NCBI GenBank assembly: GCA_003086555.1
Contig: QEFN01000009.1
Location: 1 to 29,661, forward strand
Length of the DNA stretch: 29,661 bases
Source of the DNA: Sulfolobus sp. SCGC AB-777_G06
GTDB lineage: Archaea > Thermoproteota > Thermoprotei_A > Sulfolobales > Sulfolobaceae
Reading direction: 5' to 3'
The notes beneath the pieces are model-generated. The model did no database searches. It had not been told where the DNA came from and saw nothing but the letters and a program-made list of their open reading frames with translations. The position numbers and the translations under genes were made by a program. Positions 5,397 to 14,132 of the stretch are shown here, piece by piece (the first letter of the stretch is position 1; each line of letters starts with the position of its first letter).

Positions 5397-6041
5397 TTAT
5401 AGTTTAAAAATTTTCTTTGCATATAGGCTTCTTTCCTTCTCGTCCAACCAATGTAAATTCAATAGTCCTAAGTCAATAGGTGTATAAGGGTAGTTACTGC
5501 CGTAAACTCTTTTGCCTTTAAAAATAATGCTTATCTCAGGAGGTACCATAGAGATTTCGAAAAACACTTTTTCTTCTTTTGCTAGTTCCATAGCTTCGTT
5601 GATGTAATTAGGATATCCAGAATGTATGAGAATAAGATAAGGTACTCTCGACAAATGTGGTTTTAAGTGGGAGGGGTTACCGTAACCTCTTCCCGTATAT
5701 ACGAGAAGGGGTAGGTCTTCCTTTTCCACAATTTTGATTAATTCAAGAACCCTTTCATCTTTTAAGCTAAAGGAGTGGTTTATAGGGTTGAGTATTAAGC
5801 CTACGATCCCTTTCTCGATCTGTCTATATACCTCGACTTGAGGAGGAATTCTGCACCTTACGTTATAAATTCCCAGCCTAGGTTTGTCAGGATATTTCAT
5901 ATACTGTTGATAGAACCCGTCTACGCAACACTCGCAACCGTATTTATATGCAGGATTTAAGACGAAGTTACGTAAAGGATATTCTGCGCTGGTGGGATAA
6001 AGCTTAAGCCCCAGATGTACGTTAATGTCTATTATTTCCAC
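5397..6041 (-). CDS. Amidohydrolase-2-like TIM-barrel protein with altered metal-site residues
   Basis: The protein has the outline of the amidohydrolase-related (COG2159) TIM barrel: a first strand IIDINVHLG, a middle GIVGLILNP, a later strand with histidine LILIHSGYP, and a final GSNYPYTP followed by a helix. In active members the first strand is usually D-x-H-x-H and the last motif G-(S/T)-D-x-P. Here they read N-V-H and G-S-N-Y-P, so one metal-ligand histidine and the catalytic aspartate appear replaced by asparagine. A C-E-C-C cluster sits near residue 37. I prefer GTG 6041 (MEIIDINVHLG), which aligns with family starts; TTG 6059 adds six residues. It is divergent from the DUF929 gene. 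The substrate is unknown and it may not be catalytic. Confidence 0.6.
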   Translation of the reverse strand: MEIIDINVHLGLKLYPTSAEYPLRNFVLNPAYKYGCECCVDGFYQQYMKYPDKPRLGIYNVRCRIPPQVEVYRQIEKGIVGLILNPINHSFSLKDERVLELIKIVEKEDLPLLVYTGRGYGNPSHLKPHLSRVPYLILIHSGYPNYINEAMELAKEEKVFFEISMVPPEISIIFKGKRVYGSNYPYTPIDLGLLNLHWLDEKERSLYAKKIFKL

Positions 6042-6132
6042 GACTAATACTCTCTTCAAACAGAGTCAATAAGTATTTCAGTTGAAACTGCTCTTCAATA
6101 TAATTTCATTATAAAGTTAATTTATAGTAACA

Positions 6133-6142
6133 TTTATAAAAT
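6133..6142 (+). promoter_or_regulatory. TATA box of the DUF929 gene
   Basis: TTTATAAAAT ends about 20 bases before ATG 6163 and is centred about 26 bases upstream, the leaderless spacing. The promoter therefore still looks functional although the gene is frameshifted. Confidence 0.55.
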
Positions 6143-6162
6143 CATATTCATTGATATTATCG

Positions 6163-6973
6163 ATGAATAAAAAAACGTTAATTGGATTATTAGTTTTAGT
6201 AATAATAATAATAGGTGGAGTTCTTGTATTATCGCACTTCAGTAACAATATATCTTCTTCGTTAACTCCAGCGTCAAAGTCGTCTCTCTTACAAAATACT
6301 ATCCCCGCGGGTACGTTTGTGAAGGTTAATGATCAGGACTATGCACCACCGGGTAAGGTAATTGTTGTTGAACAATCTTGGTATGGTTGCCCAGTAGGAG
6401 CTGCTGCATCGTGGGCGATATATAATGTTATTAAGAATTATGGTAATGTATCGTTCCAATTTCATTATTCAGATCCCGATCATTCTCCTGCTAATATACC
6501 CGGTCTGATATTCACTGGATTCAAGTCACAAGGAGAATTAGAGTTTTACATAGCTTATGTTTACAACGAGTATCTTAATGCTTCATATAATGGCACTCCA
6601 ATTCCTACCGACCAGTTAATACCTGAAGGAGAGCAAATACTGACAGAAGAGCTGGAAACTATGGGTGTTCCTAATGCGACTCAAGTAGCAAGTATTATAA
6701 TACACTACGAAGTCAACATTACAGTAAGCAATTACGGTAAACCAGCAGCATTGTATGTAAAACCCCCCTCACCTAAATTTCGCTATCTTGATATCAGGTC
6801 CTAACGGGACTTACATCGTAGACACTCCTATAGTAAATCCTACTACTTTAGAAGGCTATTCACCTCAGTACATCTATCAGAATCTTGATAACTTCACTCA
6901 GATAATTCAAGCCTCGGACATGATTCAAAACGTAATAGCTATGGAGTATCCAACTGGTTCATGCCCTACCTGA
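6163..6973 (+). pseudogene. DUF929 family extracytoplasmic thioredoxin-like protein, frameshifted at a C6 run
   Basis: From ATG 6163 the product has an N-terminal membrane helix (TLIGLLVLVIIIIGGVLVL), then a domain with the WYGCPVGAAASWAIY signature and HYSDPDHSPANIPGLIFTG. This matches my memory of the Sulfolobales DUF929 family, which has a thioredoxin-like region. The frame is lost at six consecutive Cs (6763-6768). With five Cs it would continue as VKPPHLNFAILISGPNGTYI to TGA 6971-6973, giving 269 residues with conserved-looking sequence on both sides. The lesion is a single base in a homopolymer. It may be a very recent mutation, phase variation or a sequence error. As it stands, the first frame stops at 6804. 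Confidence 0.7.
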
Positions 6974-7067
6974 TAGCTTTACTGAGAAATTTATCCAGAT
7001 TATTTTGCATCTTATCGACTCAAATTGTTACGACAAAATTAAAATAAAAAGAAGGGAAACTCTTACT

Positions 7068-8432
7068 ATGGGTAAGTTATTCGGTACCGATGGAGTCAGA
7101 GGAATAGTTAACAAGGAGCTAACACCTGAATTAGTGCTTAAATTAGCTAAGGCTATAGGTACGTATTTTGGTAAGGAAAGCAAAATTCTCATAGGAAGGG
7201 ATGCAAGAGCTGGCGGAGACATGTTAATGAGGGTTGTGGAAGCAGGGTTACTTAGTGTAGGTGTCCAAGTTTATGATGGTGGAATGGCAGCAACTCCTGC
7301 GCTACAATACGCTGTTAAGACCTTAGGATACGACGCTGGTGTAATAGTAACTGCGAGCCATAATCCGGCTCCCTATAATGGAATAAAGGTTATAGATCGT
7401 GATGGTATTGAAGTAAGAAGAGAGAAGGAGAATGAAATCGAAGAAATATACTTTAGTGAGAGGTTCAACACGCAAGAATGGAGCGCTTTAACTAACGAGG
7501 TTAAGAAGGAGGACAGAGTCATAGATATTTACGTAAAGGGAGTCCTTAGCCATGTTGATATAGAAAAAATAGCTAAAAAGCACTACACGGTTCTTATCGA
7601 CTCTGCTAACAGTGTAGGAGGACTTTCTACTCCTTTAGTTGCCAGAGGATTAGGCTGTAAAATATACACTCTTAACGGTAATATTGACCCGTTGTTTCCG
7701 GCTAGACAACCTGAGCCCACATTTGATTCATTAAAGGAGACGGCAAACGTAGCTAAAACGTTGAAGGCGGACTTAACCGTAACTCATGACGGTGATGCTG
7801 ATAGGGCTATATTTATTGACTCAGAAGGTAGGATACAGTGGGGAGATAGGAGCGCGGCTCTCCTCTCGTATTGGACTCACGTTAAGAATCCTAGAGCCAG
7901 TAATAAGGTAGTTACAGCTGTTTCTAGTTCCAGCCTTGTTGAGGAATACCTATCTAAGTTCGGGATTGAAGTAATATGGACTAAGGTAGGTAGTGTAGAT
8001 ATTGCACATAGAGTCCAGGATGAGAAGGCTTTAGCCGGATTTGAGGAGAACGGCGGCTTTATGTATCCTCCTCATCAGTACGTTAGAGACGGTGCTATGA
8101 GTTTCGCGTTAATGCTAGAGCTGATGGCTGAGGAGAACGTTAGTTCAGCCGAACTCTTCGATAGATTGCCTAAGTACTACTTAGTGAAGACTAAAGTGGA
8201 GTTAAAGCCTGGATATGATGTTAACGTCCTCTATTCTAAGTTAATCTCGATATATCAGGGAAAAGGAAAGATGTTGACTATTGATGGTGTTAAGGTGATA
8301 ACAAACGATTATTGGTTCTTGGTAAGGAAGAGCGGTACAGAGCCTATAATAAGGATTCTAGTAGAGGCTAAAGATGAGGAAAAAGCAAATAATATAGCTC
8401 AAGAGTTAAAGAGTATTGTTGAAAGCGGATGA
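7068..8432 (+). CDS. glmM: Phosphohexomutase (phosphoglucosamine/phosphoglucomutase type)
   Basis: This alpha-D-phosphohexomutase interconverts hexose-6-phosphates and hexose-1-phosphates for nucleotide-sugar synthesis. At 454 residues it has the family length. Signatures in order are [10 protein letters not shown] at the N-terminus, the phosphoserine loop TASHNP with the catalytic Ser at residue 97, the magnesium loop DGDADRA, the sugar-specificity loop EENGG and the C-terminal phosphate loop KSGTEP. Start ATG 7068 ([10 protein letters not shown]) is chosen because the frame upstream to 7005 has no family counterpart. The well-studied Sulfolobus homologue acts on several hexose phosphates including glucosamine phosphate, so the substrate range may be broad. 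Its stop overlaps the start of the Trm112-like gene (ATGA), suggesting coupled translation. Confidence 0.9.
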   Translation: MGKLFGTDGVRGIVNKELTPELVLKLAKAIGTYFGKESKILIGRDARAGGDMLMRVVEAGLLSVGVQVYDGGMAATPALQYAVKTLGYDAGVIVTASHNPAPYNGIKVIDRDGIEVRREKENEIEEIYFSERFNTQEWSALTNEVKKEDRVIDIYVKGVLSHVDIEKIAKKHYTVLIDSANSVGGLSTPLVARGLGCKIYTLNGNIDPLFPARQPEPTFDSLKETANVAKTLKADLTVTHDGDADRAIFIDSEGRIQWGDRSAALLSYWTHVKNPRASNKVVTAVSSSSLVEEYLSKFGIEVIWTKVGSVDIAHRVQDEKALAGFEENGGFMYPPHQYVRDGAMSFALMLELMAEENVSSAELFDRLPKYYLVKTKVELKPGYDVNVLYSKLISIYQGKGKMLTIDGVKVITNDYWFLVRKSGTEPIIRILVEAKDEEKANNIAQELKSIVESG

Positions 8433-8824
8433 AGTATAGGCTGTTAGACCTTTTAGCTTGTCCTATTTGTAAACATTTTCCTCTTACGTACTACGTTTTT
8501 TCTGAGAAACAAGTTGAGAGAAATTTAGGAGATGAGAAAAAGCCCTTGTGCGAAATATATTGTGCGTATAAGAAAGTCAACGTTAAGGATGCTAAGGAAG
8601 AACTTCCTTGTGAAGAGTGTTTTAAGAAAGAGATCGTTTATGGAATTCTTTATTGTTCTCAGTGTAAGAGATGGTATCCAGTTATTGACGAAATACCGAG
8701 GATGTTACCAGATAAGTTAAGAAGAGAAAGTGAAGATGTTGAATTTTTAAAGAAATATAAGGATAAAATTCCTAGAGAAATCTTGTTGGAAGGTCTACCT
8801 TATAACATTAAAGAGAGTATTTGA
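8429..8824 (+). CDS. Trm112-like zinc-binding protein
   Basis: The 131-residue protein begins with [11 protein letters not shown] and later has CEECFKKEI and [20 protein letters not shown], the two-ended zinc cluster and YP..D.IP.ML tail of the Trm112/UPF0434 family. In archaea and eukaryotes Trm112 is a small partner that stabilises methyltransferases acting on tRNA, rRNA and release factor. It is longer than the usual ~60-residue core because of an insertion (residues ~20-60) that brings extra cysteines, including CEIYCAYKK. Start ATG 8429 overlaps the phosphohexomutase stop, so the two are co-translated. No methyltransferase gene lies next to it. Confidence 0.75.
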   Translation: MKYRLLDLLACPICKHFPLTYYVFSEKQVERNLGDEKKPLCEIYCAYKKVNVKDAKEELPCEECFKKEIVYGILYCSQCKRWYPVIDEIPRMLPDKLRRESEDVEFLKKYKDKIPREILLEGLPYNIKESI

Positions 8825-8872
8825 CATATGCTTATTAATTTGTAGTATCATAAGTAATATTGGTGTAGCCGT

Positions 8873-9295
8873 TTGGAAAACGGATATCTCTCAAATCTTG
8901 ACGAATGGATTAAGATGCAAAAGAATTTATTGAATACTGTGAGAGAAATGGAGAAAAAATATGAGTCAGGTGACATTGACAGACTTGACTTAATATTAGC
9001 CACTAGAGTAGCATTCCAGCATATAATGAGGACTATAAAAGCATTCGATCAATGGTTACAAGACCCGCAAATTATTAGGCATATGCCTAAGGAGATGTTA
9101 GAGGATGTAATGAAGACTACATGGAAGCTTTTAGAAACACTGCTTGAACTAGACATAAGGCATACGAGCGAGTTTAGAGAGTTGGTAATCAAGTTAAGCA
9201 AAGAAGGAAAGCTAGACCCACTGATATGGAACAGACCACTAAGTGACGAGAACCAACAGCAGACTGGCAGAAGAGGAAGCTTTATGACGATGTGA
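8873..9295 (+). CDS. DUF2153-like all-helical archaeal protein
   Basis: This 140-residue, almost entirely helical protein ([60 protein letters not shown]) agrees with what I recall of the archaeal DUF2153 family. Its function is unknown. The only start in place is TTG 8873, and no ATG occurs before the conserved-looking part. It has no transmembrane segment. It follows the Trm112-like gene by about 50 bases on the same strand and converges on the hexulose-phosphate synthase pair. Confidence 0.65.
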   Translation: MENGYLSNLDEWIKMQKNLLNTVREMEKKYESGDIDRLDLILATRVAFQHIMRTIKAFDQWLQDPQIIRHMPKEMLEDVMKTTWKLLETLLELDIRHTSEFRELVIKLSKEGKLDPLIWNRPLSDENQQQTGRRGSFMTM

Positions 9296-9404
9296 AATAT
9301 CTTTTATTTTAATATTCTTTACCGCATTCTTTACTGCACTATTATAACAACTGTACTATAACAAGATGGATTAAAAACAAAAAATGATAAGGTAGAATCT
9401 TGGC

Positions 9405-9869
9405 TTAGTATCTTCTATTATTTCTTCTATTCTTTAATCTATTTTCTTCATCTATCGCTTGAACCTTAAGTTTTATATCATTTATTAATTGGTTAAGGTT
9501 ATTCTTGAAATCTTCCTCTATAGTTTGACTGTCTAAGAACTCTAGTCCATTATTGGTAACTTTTAACTTCTTGCTGACTGGATCGTTCTCTACATATCCT
9601 AAGTATAATAAAGAAGTAACATCTTCTTTAACCATAGGACTGAAAATATTTCCGCCAATGATGTTAAACTGATATCCTAAATCTAACCCTTTCTCCTTCA
9701 TTTCATTTAATGCAGTAACTAGAGCCTTCTCCGATGCACCGCCTAAAACCTTAATAATGTATAATAGTTTGACCTTTCTTTTGTCTTCTTTAAGAACGTC
9801 AGGAGTTATTACTTGCTTCGTCACAAGCTTTACGTCCTTAGACTTTGTCTGACCGCCAGGCTGAGACAT
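9405..9869 (-). CDS. Winged-helix-like hypothetical protein, co-transcribed with hexulose-phosphate synthase
   Basis: The family is not recognised. After a polar N-terminus (MSQPGGQTKSKD), residues ~35-115 have a winged-helix-like layout: KVKLLYIIKVLGGASEKALV, then MVKEDVTSLLYLGYVEND and SKKLKVTNNGLEFLDSQ. The C-terminus is a helix ending in the basic run RLKNRRNNRRY. The layout suggests nucleic acid or protein binding. ATG 9869 is preceded by GAGGAG at a 6-base spacing, which decides this start. A GTG at 9896 overlapping the upstream stop (GTGA) is the alternative and would add nine residues. The tight link to the upstream enzyme gene implies one transcript. Confidence 0.65.
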   Translation of the reverse strand: MSQPGGQTKSKDVKLVTKQVITPDVLKEDKRKVKLLYIIKVLGGASEKALVTALNEMKEKGLDLGYQFNIIGGNIFSPMVKEDVTSLLYLGYVENDPVSKKLKVTNNGLEFLDSQTIEEDFKNNLNQLINDIKLKVQAIDEENRLKNRRNNRRY

Positions 9870-9892
9870 ATAATTCTCCTCTTCTAATACTC

Positions 9893-10564
9893 TCACTTCT
9901 GCCTTATTATCTTAACTATATCTAATGTCACGTCATAAGGATTACTTGCTTTGGTTATTGCTCCGCCCACAACAAAGATGTTAATCGGTAAGTCAAGCAA
10001 CTCTTGTATCCTCTCCTTATTTAAGCCTCCAGCTACTGAAACTACTACTCCCAGTTCCGATACCTCTTTGATCTCTTTTTTAAGGTCTGAAACACTAATC
10101 CCCCTTTTCTTTTGTACGTCTAAACCAACGTGTAGTCCTATTATATCCACACCTAGTTTTTTTAGTTCCTGAGCTCTGTCCCTAACGTTCTTAACGTTTA
10201 TTAAGTCTGCTTGCACTAAGATACCGTATTCATGAGCTTTCTTCACTGCACTCTCTATTGTAGCATCATCCATAATTCCTAGGACAGTCATTATTTTTGC
10301 TCCTCCCAACCTAGCTATTTCAGCTTCAACATCACCAGCATCTGCCGTCTTAGTATCCGCTAGAACGATTTTCCCTTTACCAATCTCATTAAGTTTTTTA
10401 AGCGCAGTAATACCTTCAGCCTTTAGCAGTGGAGTTCCACACTCTAATATATCTGTCCCCCCTTTTATCGCATCTAATGCTACTTTTAAGGCATCATCTA
10501 TTTTTAAAAAATCTAGTGCTACCTGTAAAGATCTAGAATTTTTTAGTTTTTCAAGTAATTCCAT
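9893..10564 (-). CDS. hxlA: 3-hexulose-6-phosphate synthase (formaldehyde-lyase direction)
   Basis: This enzyme of the OMP-decarboxylase/HPS superfamily interconverts D-arabino-3-hexulose-6-phosphate with ribulose-5-phosphate and formaldehyde. In archaea lacking an oxidative pentose phosphate pathway it makes pentose phosphates by the reverse ribulose monophosphate route. The 223-residue barrel has [24 protein letters not shown], the active-site D-x-K-x-x-D as [35 protein letters not shown] and VVSVAGGL, and ends [12 protein letters not shown]. The ECGTPL and DAG sequences and VLG..DD favour HPS over orotidine decarboxylase. No 6-phospho-3-hexuloisomerase gene is adjacent. ATG 10564 is the start, divergent from CTP synthase. 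Confidence 0.85.
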   Translation of the reverse strand: MELLEKLKNSRSLQVALDFLKIDDALKVALDAIKGGTDILECGTPLLKAEGITALKKLNEIGKGKIVLADTKTADAGDVEAEIARLGGAKIMTVLGIMDDATIESAVKKAHEYGILVQADLINVKNVRDRAQELKKLGVDIIGLHVGLDVQKKRGISVSDLKKEIKEVSELGVVVSVAGGLNKERIQELLDLPINIFVVGGAITKASNPYDVTLDIVKIIRQK

Positions 10565-10650
10565 ATTATTCCCCGTATAGATTACCCATTAGAAATAAGA
10601 CAAATGAGCTTTAAAACTGGTGTTTGTAGAATATTAGCTGTGATTTCCGT

Positions 10651-12249
10651 TTGACGAAGTTTATTATAGTCACCGGAGGCGTTCTGTCAAGCGTTGGTAA
10701 GGGTACGGTGTCAGCCTCTATAGGGCTTCTGCTAAAGGCCAGAGGATATAATGTCACGTTAGTAAAGGTCGATCCATATCTGAATGTTGATGCAGGGACT
10801 ATGAACCCATATATGCACGGTGAAGTATTCGTGACTGATGATGGAGCAGAGACTGATCTAGATTTAGGGCATTATGAAAGGTTTGTTGGAATAAATATGA
10901 GCAAATACAACAACATAACTGCAGGCAAGGTTTATTTCGAGGTAATCAGAAAGGAAAGAGAGGGAAAATACTTAGGTCAGACAGTTCAGATAATCCCGCA
11001 CGTTACGGACGAGATAAAATCAATGATAAGGAAAGCTGCTGAGAAGGCTAATGCGGAAGTCGTAATAGTTGAGATAGGAGGTACTGTAGGTGATATAGAG
11101 AGTTTGCCTTTTCTTGAGGCAGTTAGGCAGTTGAGAATTGAGGAGGCTGAACCTAACGTATTATTTGTACACGTCGCACTCGTAGAATATTTAAAAGCCA
11201 CCGAGGAGATCAAAACGAAACCGCTTCAGCACAGTGTACAAGAATTACGAAGGATAGGAATACAACCAGATATTATAATTGCAAGGTCTGTAGTACCATT
11301 AGATGAAGAAACTAGGAAAAAGATCGCTCTATTTACAAATGTAAGACCAGAAAATATTTTCTCTAACTACGATGTTTCCATGACGTATGAAGTACCCCTA
11401 ATACTCGAGAATCAAGGAGTACCAAGTAGAATTTTAGAGAAACTTCAGCTTAAAGATAGTCAGCCCAATCTGGAAGATTGGAAGAAGTTCATCTCAGACC
11501 TTAAAGAGGGTAAGAGAGAGGTCACAATAGCTCTTGTCGGTAAGTATACGAAATTGAAAGACAGCTACATAAGCATAAAGGAGGCAATATATCACGCTGC
11601 GGCTAAACTAAAGTTAAAGCCCGTATTATTATGGATAGAATCGACCGATCTCGAAAGTTATCCACAAGAACTGGAGAAACTTAAGAAGGTTAATGGTATA
11701 ATAGTATTGCCAGGCTTTGGAGCGAGGGGGGTTGAAGGTAAGATATCTGCAATAAGGATTGCAAGAGAGAATAACATTCCGTTTTTGGGAATATGTTATG
11801 GGATGCAATTAGCTGTAGTGGAGTTCGCTAGGAATATAATGGGTTTGAAAGGGGCTCACACTACAGAGGTCGATCCTAAAACACCTTATCCGGTGATAAC
11901 TCTTCTAGATGAACAAAAGAAAGTAGTGCAAGTTGGTGGAACGATGAGATTAGGATTACAGAAGGTTATAATTAAGGAAGGGACGTTAGCCAACAAGATT
12001 TACGGTTCAACAGTCGCTTATGAAAGACATAGGCATAGATACGAAGTCAACCCTGAATATGTAGACGATCTCCAAAAGAACGGGATGGTTATTTCGGGAA
12101 TCAGTGAAAACGGTCTGGTGGAGATGATCGAGCTTAAGGATCACAAGTTCTTCGTCGGACTACAAGGGCATCCTGAATACAGAAGTAGACCGTTAGCACC
12201 TTCACCCGTTTTCGTTAGTTTTCTCAAGGCTAGTGCTGGTATCGAGTAA
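10651..12249 (+). CDS. pyrG: CTP synthase
   Basis: The enzyme converts UTP to CTP using ATP and glutamine in the cytoplasm. At 532 residues it is full length. The N-terminal synthetase domain opens with [17 protein letters not shown], the P-loop of the family, followed by [20 protein letters not shown] and [16 protein letters not shown] motifs (here [15 protein letters not shown]). The C-terminal class I glutaminase domain (from ~290) has the nucleophile in FLGICYGMQ (Cys 382) and the His/Glu pair in [11 protein letters not shown]. The start is TTG 10651, since no ATG precedes the conserved N-terminus. The last 48 bases are overlapped by the antisense ArsR-like gene. Confidence 0.95.
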   Translation: MTKFIIVTGGVLSSVGKGTVSASIGLLLKARGYNVTLVKVDPYLNVDAGTMNPYMHGEVFVTDDGAETDLDLGHYERFVGINMSKYNNITAGKVYFEVIRKEREGKYLGQTVQIIPHVTDEIKSMIRKAAEKANAEVVIVEIGGTVGDIESLPFLEAVRQLRIEEAEPNVLFVHVALVEYLKATEEIKTKPLQHSVQELRRIGIQPDIIIARSVVPLDEETRKKIALFTNVRPENIFSNYDVSMTYEVPLILENQGVPSRILEKLQLKDSQPNLEDWKKFISDLKEGKREVTIALVGKYTKLKDSYISIKEAIYHAAAKLKLKPVLLWIESTDLESYPQELEKLKKVNGIIVLPGFGARGVEGKISAIRIARENNIPFLGICYGMQLAVVEFARNIMGLKGAHTTEVDPKTPYPVITLLDEQKKVVQVGGTMRLGLQKVIIKEGTLANKIYGSTVAYERHRHRYEVNPEYVDDLQKNGMVISGISENGLVEMIELKDHKFFVGLQGHPEYRSRPLAPSPVFVSFLKASAGIE

Positions 12250-12516
12250 AATTATAGTTATTTTTTGGTATTTAGGTTTCACGATTTTTCTTATTCCTTT
12301 AACCCCGTTTTCATATTTAACTTCCACAAGGCCGGCATTTTCTAGTTCAGCAACATGATTACTTATATTCCCCTTACTCATGTGCAGTATTTCGCTTAAT
12401 TCAGTTATATCTAACGGCTTCTCGCTTGTAAGTTTCAGTATATTTATTCTTGCCATTACGCTTAATGTCTTTGATATCTTTACAATTTCTTCAGGTTCTG
12501 AGATTATTAATTCCAC
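12202..12516 (-). CDS. ArsR-like winged-helix transcriptional regulator
   Basis: This is a 104-residue helix-turn-helix protein of ArsR type: [20 protein letters not shown], then [20 protein letters not shown] (recognition helix) and [20 protein letters not shown] (wing). It has no obvious metal-binding cysteines, so the signal is not metal by visible evidence. GTG 12516 is chosen; a T-rich TATA-like GTTTTTTAAGG lies about 26 bases upstream. Its final 48 bases overlap the end of the CTP synthase gene in antisense, and it is divergent from the Sm-like gene. The target is unknown; autoregulation through the shared intergenic region is a guess. Confidence 0.8.
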   Translation of the reverse strand: MELIISEPEEIVKISKTLSVMARINILKLTSEKPLDITELSEILHMSKGNISNHVAELENAGLVEVKYENGVKGIRKIVKPKYQKITIILLDTSTSLEKTNENG

Positions 12517-12574
12517 GTTGTTAATCTTGACATCATTTCCCTTAAAAAACGTAAGGTAAAAGAGATGAGAACCC

Positions 12575-12583
12575 TTTTATATT
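12575..12583 (+). promoter_or_regulatory. TATA box of the Sm-like gene
   Basis: TTTTATATT would give a transcript starting near 12604, leaving a leader of about 15 bases that carries GAGGAG before GTG 12620. Confidence 0.55.
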
Positions 12584-12619
12584 AGCTAGTAACACAATTT
12601 CAAATTGAGGAGACTTATC

Positions 12620-12883
12620 GTGCAAGCGAAGATGGAAAATCCGTTAAAGAGCCTAAAAACAGCTATGAATAAAGTTGTATTAGTGAAATTGAAGAATGGT
12701 TCTGAATACATCGGTAGATTGGAACAGAGTGACGGTACCATGAACCTAGTATTAAGGGACTGTATAGAGACTAAAGAAGGTACATCAGACCCTGTTGCAA
12801 AATATGGCAGAGTTTTAATCAGAGGTAGTAACATCCTCTTTATCAGTGTTGACTACGAAGTAATAATGGGCAAAGAAAAGTAA
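12620..12883 (+). CDS. Sm-like archaeal protein (SmAP/LSm)
   Basis: An Sm-fold RNA-binding protein, expected to form a ring and to bind U-rich RNA. Sm motif 1 is [18 protein letters not shown] with [12 protein letters not shown], and Sm motif 2 is [15 protein letters not shown]. The short helix [12 protein letters not shown] precedes the fold. I prefer GTG 12620 because GAGGAG stands 7 bases before it and the promoter would start the RNA only about 15 bases upstream. TTG 12605 (leaderless, five more residues) and ATG 12632 are alternatives. It is followed at once by the AdoMet synthetase promoter. In Sulfolobales it would be the second, SmAP2-like copy rather than the short SmAP1. Confidence 0.88.
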   Translation: MQAKMENPLKSLKTAMNKVVLVKLKNGSEYIGRLEQSDGTMNLVLRDCIETKEGTSDPVAKYGRVLIRGSNILFISVDYEVIMGKEK

Positions 12884-12892
12884 ATTTATAAG
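12884..12892 (+). promoter_or_regulatory. TATA box of metK
   Basis: ATTTATAAG begins immediately after the stop codon of the Sm-like gene and lies about 30 bases before ATG 12918. A GAGG word stands between the expected RNA start and the ATG. Confidence 0.55.
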
Positions 12893-12917
12893 CTATTTGG
12901 TGTGAGGATAAGGTATA

Positions 12918-14132
12918 ATGAGGAACATAAACGTTCAATTAAGCCACTGGGCTGATATAGACTCTTTAGACGTAGAATTAGTAGAAAGAAAAGGAGTAGG
13001 TCATCCGGACTATATAGCGGATTCAGCATCAGAGGAAGCCAGTAGAAAACTTTCGCTTTATTATCTCAAGAACTACGGAGTAATTTTACATCACAATTTA
13101 GATAAGACTTTAGTCGTAGGCGGTCAAGCAGCACCTAAGTTCAAGGGCGGAGAAGTTCTTCATCCTATATACATTGTAGTATCAGGTAGAGCAACTACTG
13201 AAGTCAAGACAGAGCACGGAACAGAGAGTATACCAGTAGGAACAATTATAATTGAAAGTGTTAAGGAATGGATTAAGGATCACTTCAGATATCTAGACCC
13301 AGAAAAACATGTAGTAGTTGATTACAAAATAGGGAAAGGTTCTACGGATCTAGTTGGAATATTTGAAGCTAGTAAGAAAGTACCTTTATCTAATGATACA
13401 AGTTTTGGAGTTGGATTTGCACCTTATTCTAAACTGGAAAATCTGGTGTTTAATACAGAAAGGCTGTTGAACTCTAAGGAAATTAAAGCTAAGATCCCTG
13501 AGATAGGAGAAGACATAAAGGTGATGGGATTAAGAAAAGGCAATAGGATAGAATTAACCGTGGCTATGGCAGTTATAAGCCAGCTTGTAGAAGACGTAAA
13601 TCAGTATATAAACGTTAAAGAAGAAGCTAAGAATCAAATTCTAGATTTAGCAGCAAAATTAGTTCCTAATTATGATGTGAAAGTGAACATAAACACTGGT
13701 GATAAGATAGATAGGGGTATAGTATATCTCACCGTGACTGGGACTTCAGCGGAGCACGGAGATGATGGAATGACGGGGAGAGGAAACAGGGCTACCGGAC
13801 TAATAACGCCCATGCGTCCTATGTCTTTGGAAGCTACTGCAGGAAAGAACCCCGTGAATCACGTAGGCAAACTTTACAACATCGTTGCGAACCTAATTGC
13901 ACAAAAAGTATCTCAAGAGGTAAAAGGTGTAAAAAGCGTCCAAGTAGAAGTGTTAGGTCAAATAGGGAGACCTATAGACGACCCTCTAATAGCTAACGTT
14001 CAGGTTATGACTGAGGACGGTAAAATTAACGATAATATAAAGAGAGAGATCGAAGGGATCACTGATGAGATGCTGGGCAATATTGTCAAGATCTCTGATC
14101 TGATATTAGAGGGTAAGGTCATTTTGTTCTGA
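12918..14132 (+). CDS. metK: Archaeal-type S-adenosylmethionine synthetase
   Basis: It makes S-adenosylmethionine from methionine and ATP. The 404-residue protein is of the archaeal class (COG1812), diverged from the bacterial enzyme and close to the family's usual ~400 residues. Visible landmarks are [20 protein letters not shown] near the N-terminus (ATP site, GHPD), [30 protein letters not shown] and, in the C-terminal part, [20 protein letters not shown] followed by [11 protein letters not shown]. Start ATG 12918 is the first in frame and has its own TATA box. Its last 14 bases overlap the convergent DUF460 gene. Confidence 0.95.
   Translation: MRNINVQLSHWADIDSLDVELVERKGVGHPDYIADSASEEASRKLSLYYLKNYGVILHHNLDKTLVVGGQAAPKFKGGEVLHPIYIVVSGRATTEVKTEHGTESIPVGTIIIESVKEWIKDHFRYLDPEKHVVVDYKIGKGSTDLVGIFEASKKVPLSNDTSFGVGFAPYSKLENLVFNTERLLNSKEIKAKIPEIGEDIKVMGLRKGNRIELTVAMAVISQLVEDVNQYINVKEEAKNQILDLAAKLVPNYDVKVNINTGDKIDRGIVYLTVTGTSAEHGDDGMTGRGNRATGLITPMRPMSLEATAGKNPVNHVGKLYNIVANLIAQKVSQEVKGVKSVQVEVLGQIGRPIDDPLIANVQVMTEDGKINDNIKREIEGITDEMLGNIVKISDLILEGKVILF

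Noticed and set aside
9314..9337. Two tandem copies of a 12-base word (ATTCTTTACCGC, one mismatch)
   Set aside because: Only two copies, between convergent genes, in low-complexity T-rich DNA; most likely chance or a weak termination region.
9893..10564. Orotidine-5'-phosphate decarboxylase as identity of the barrel enzyme
   Set aside because: The [18 protein letters not shown] and VLG..DD motifs fit 3-hexulose-6-phosphate synthase better than orotidine decarboxylase of the same superfamily.
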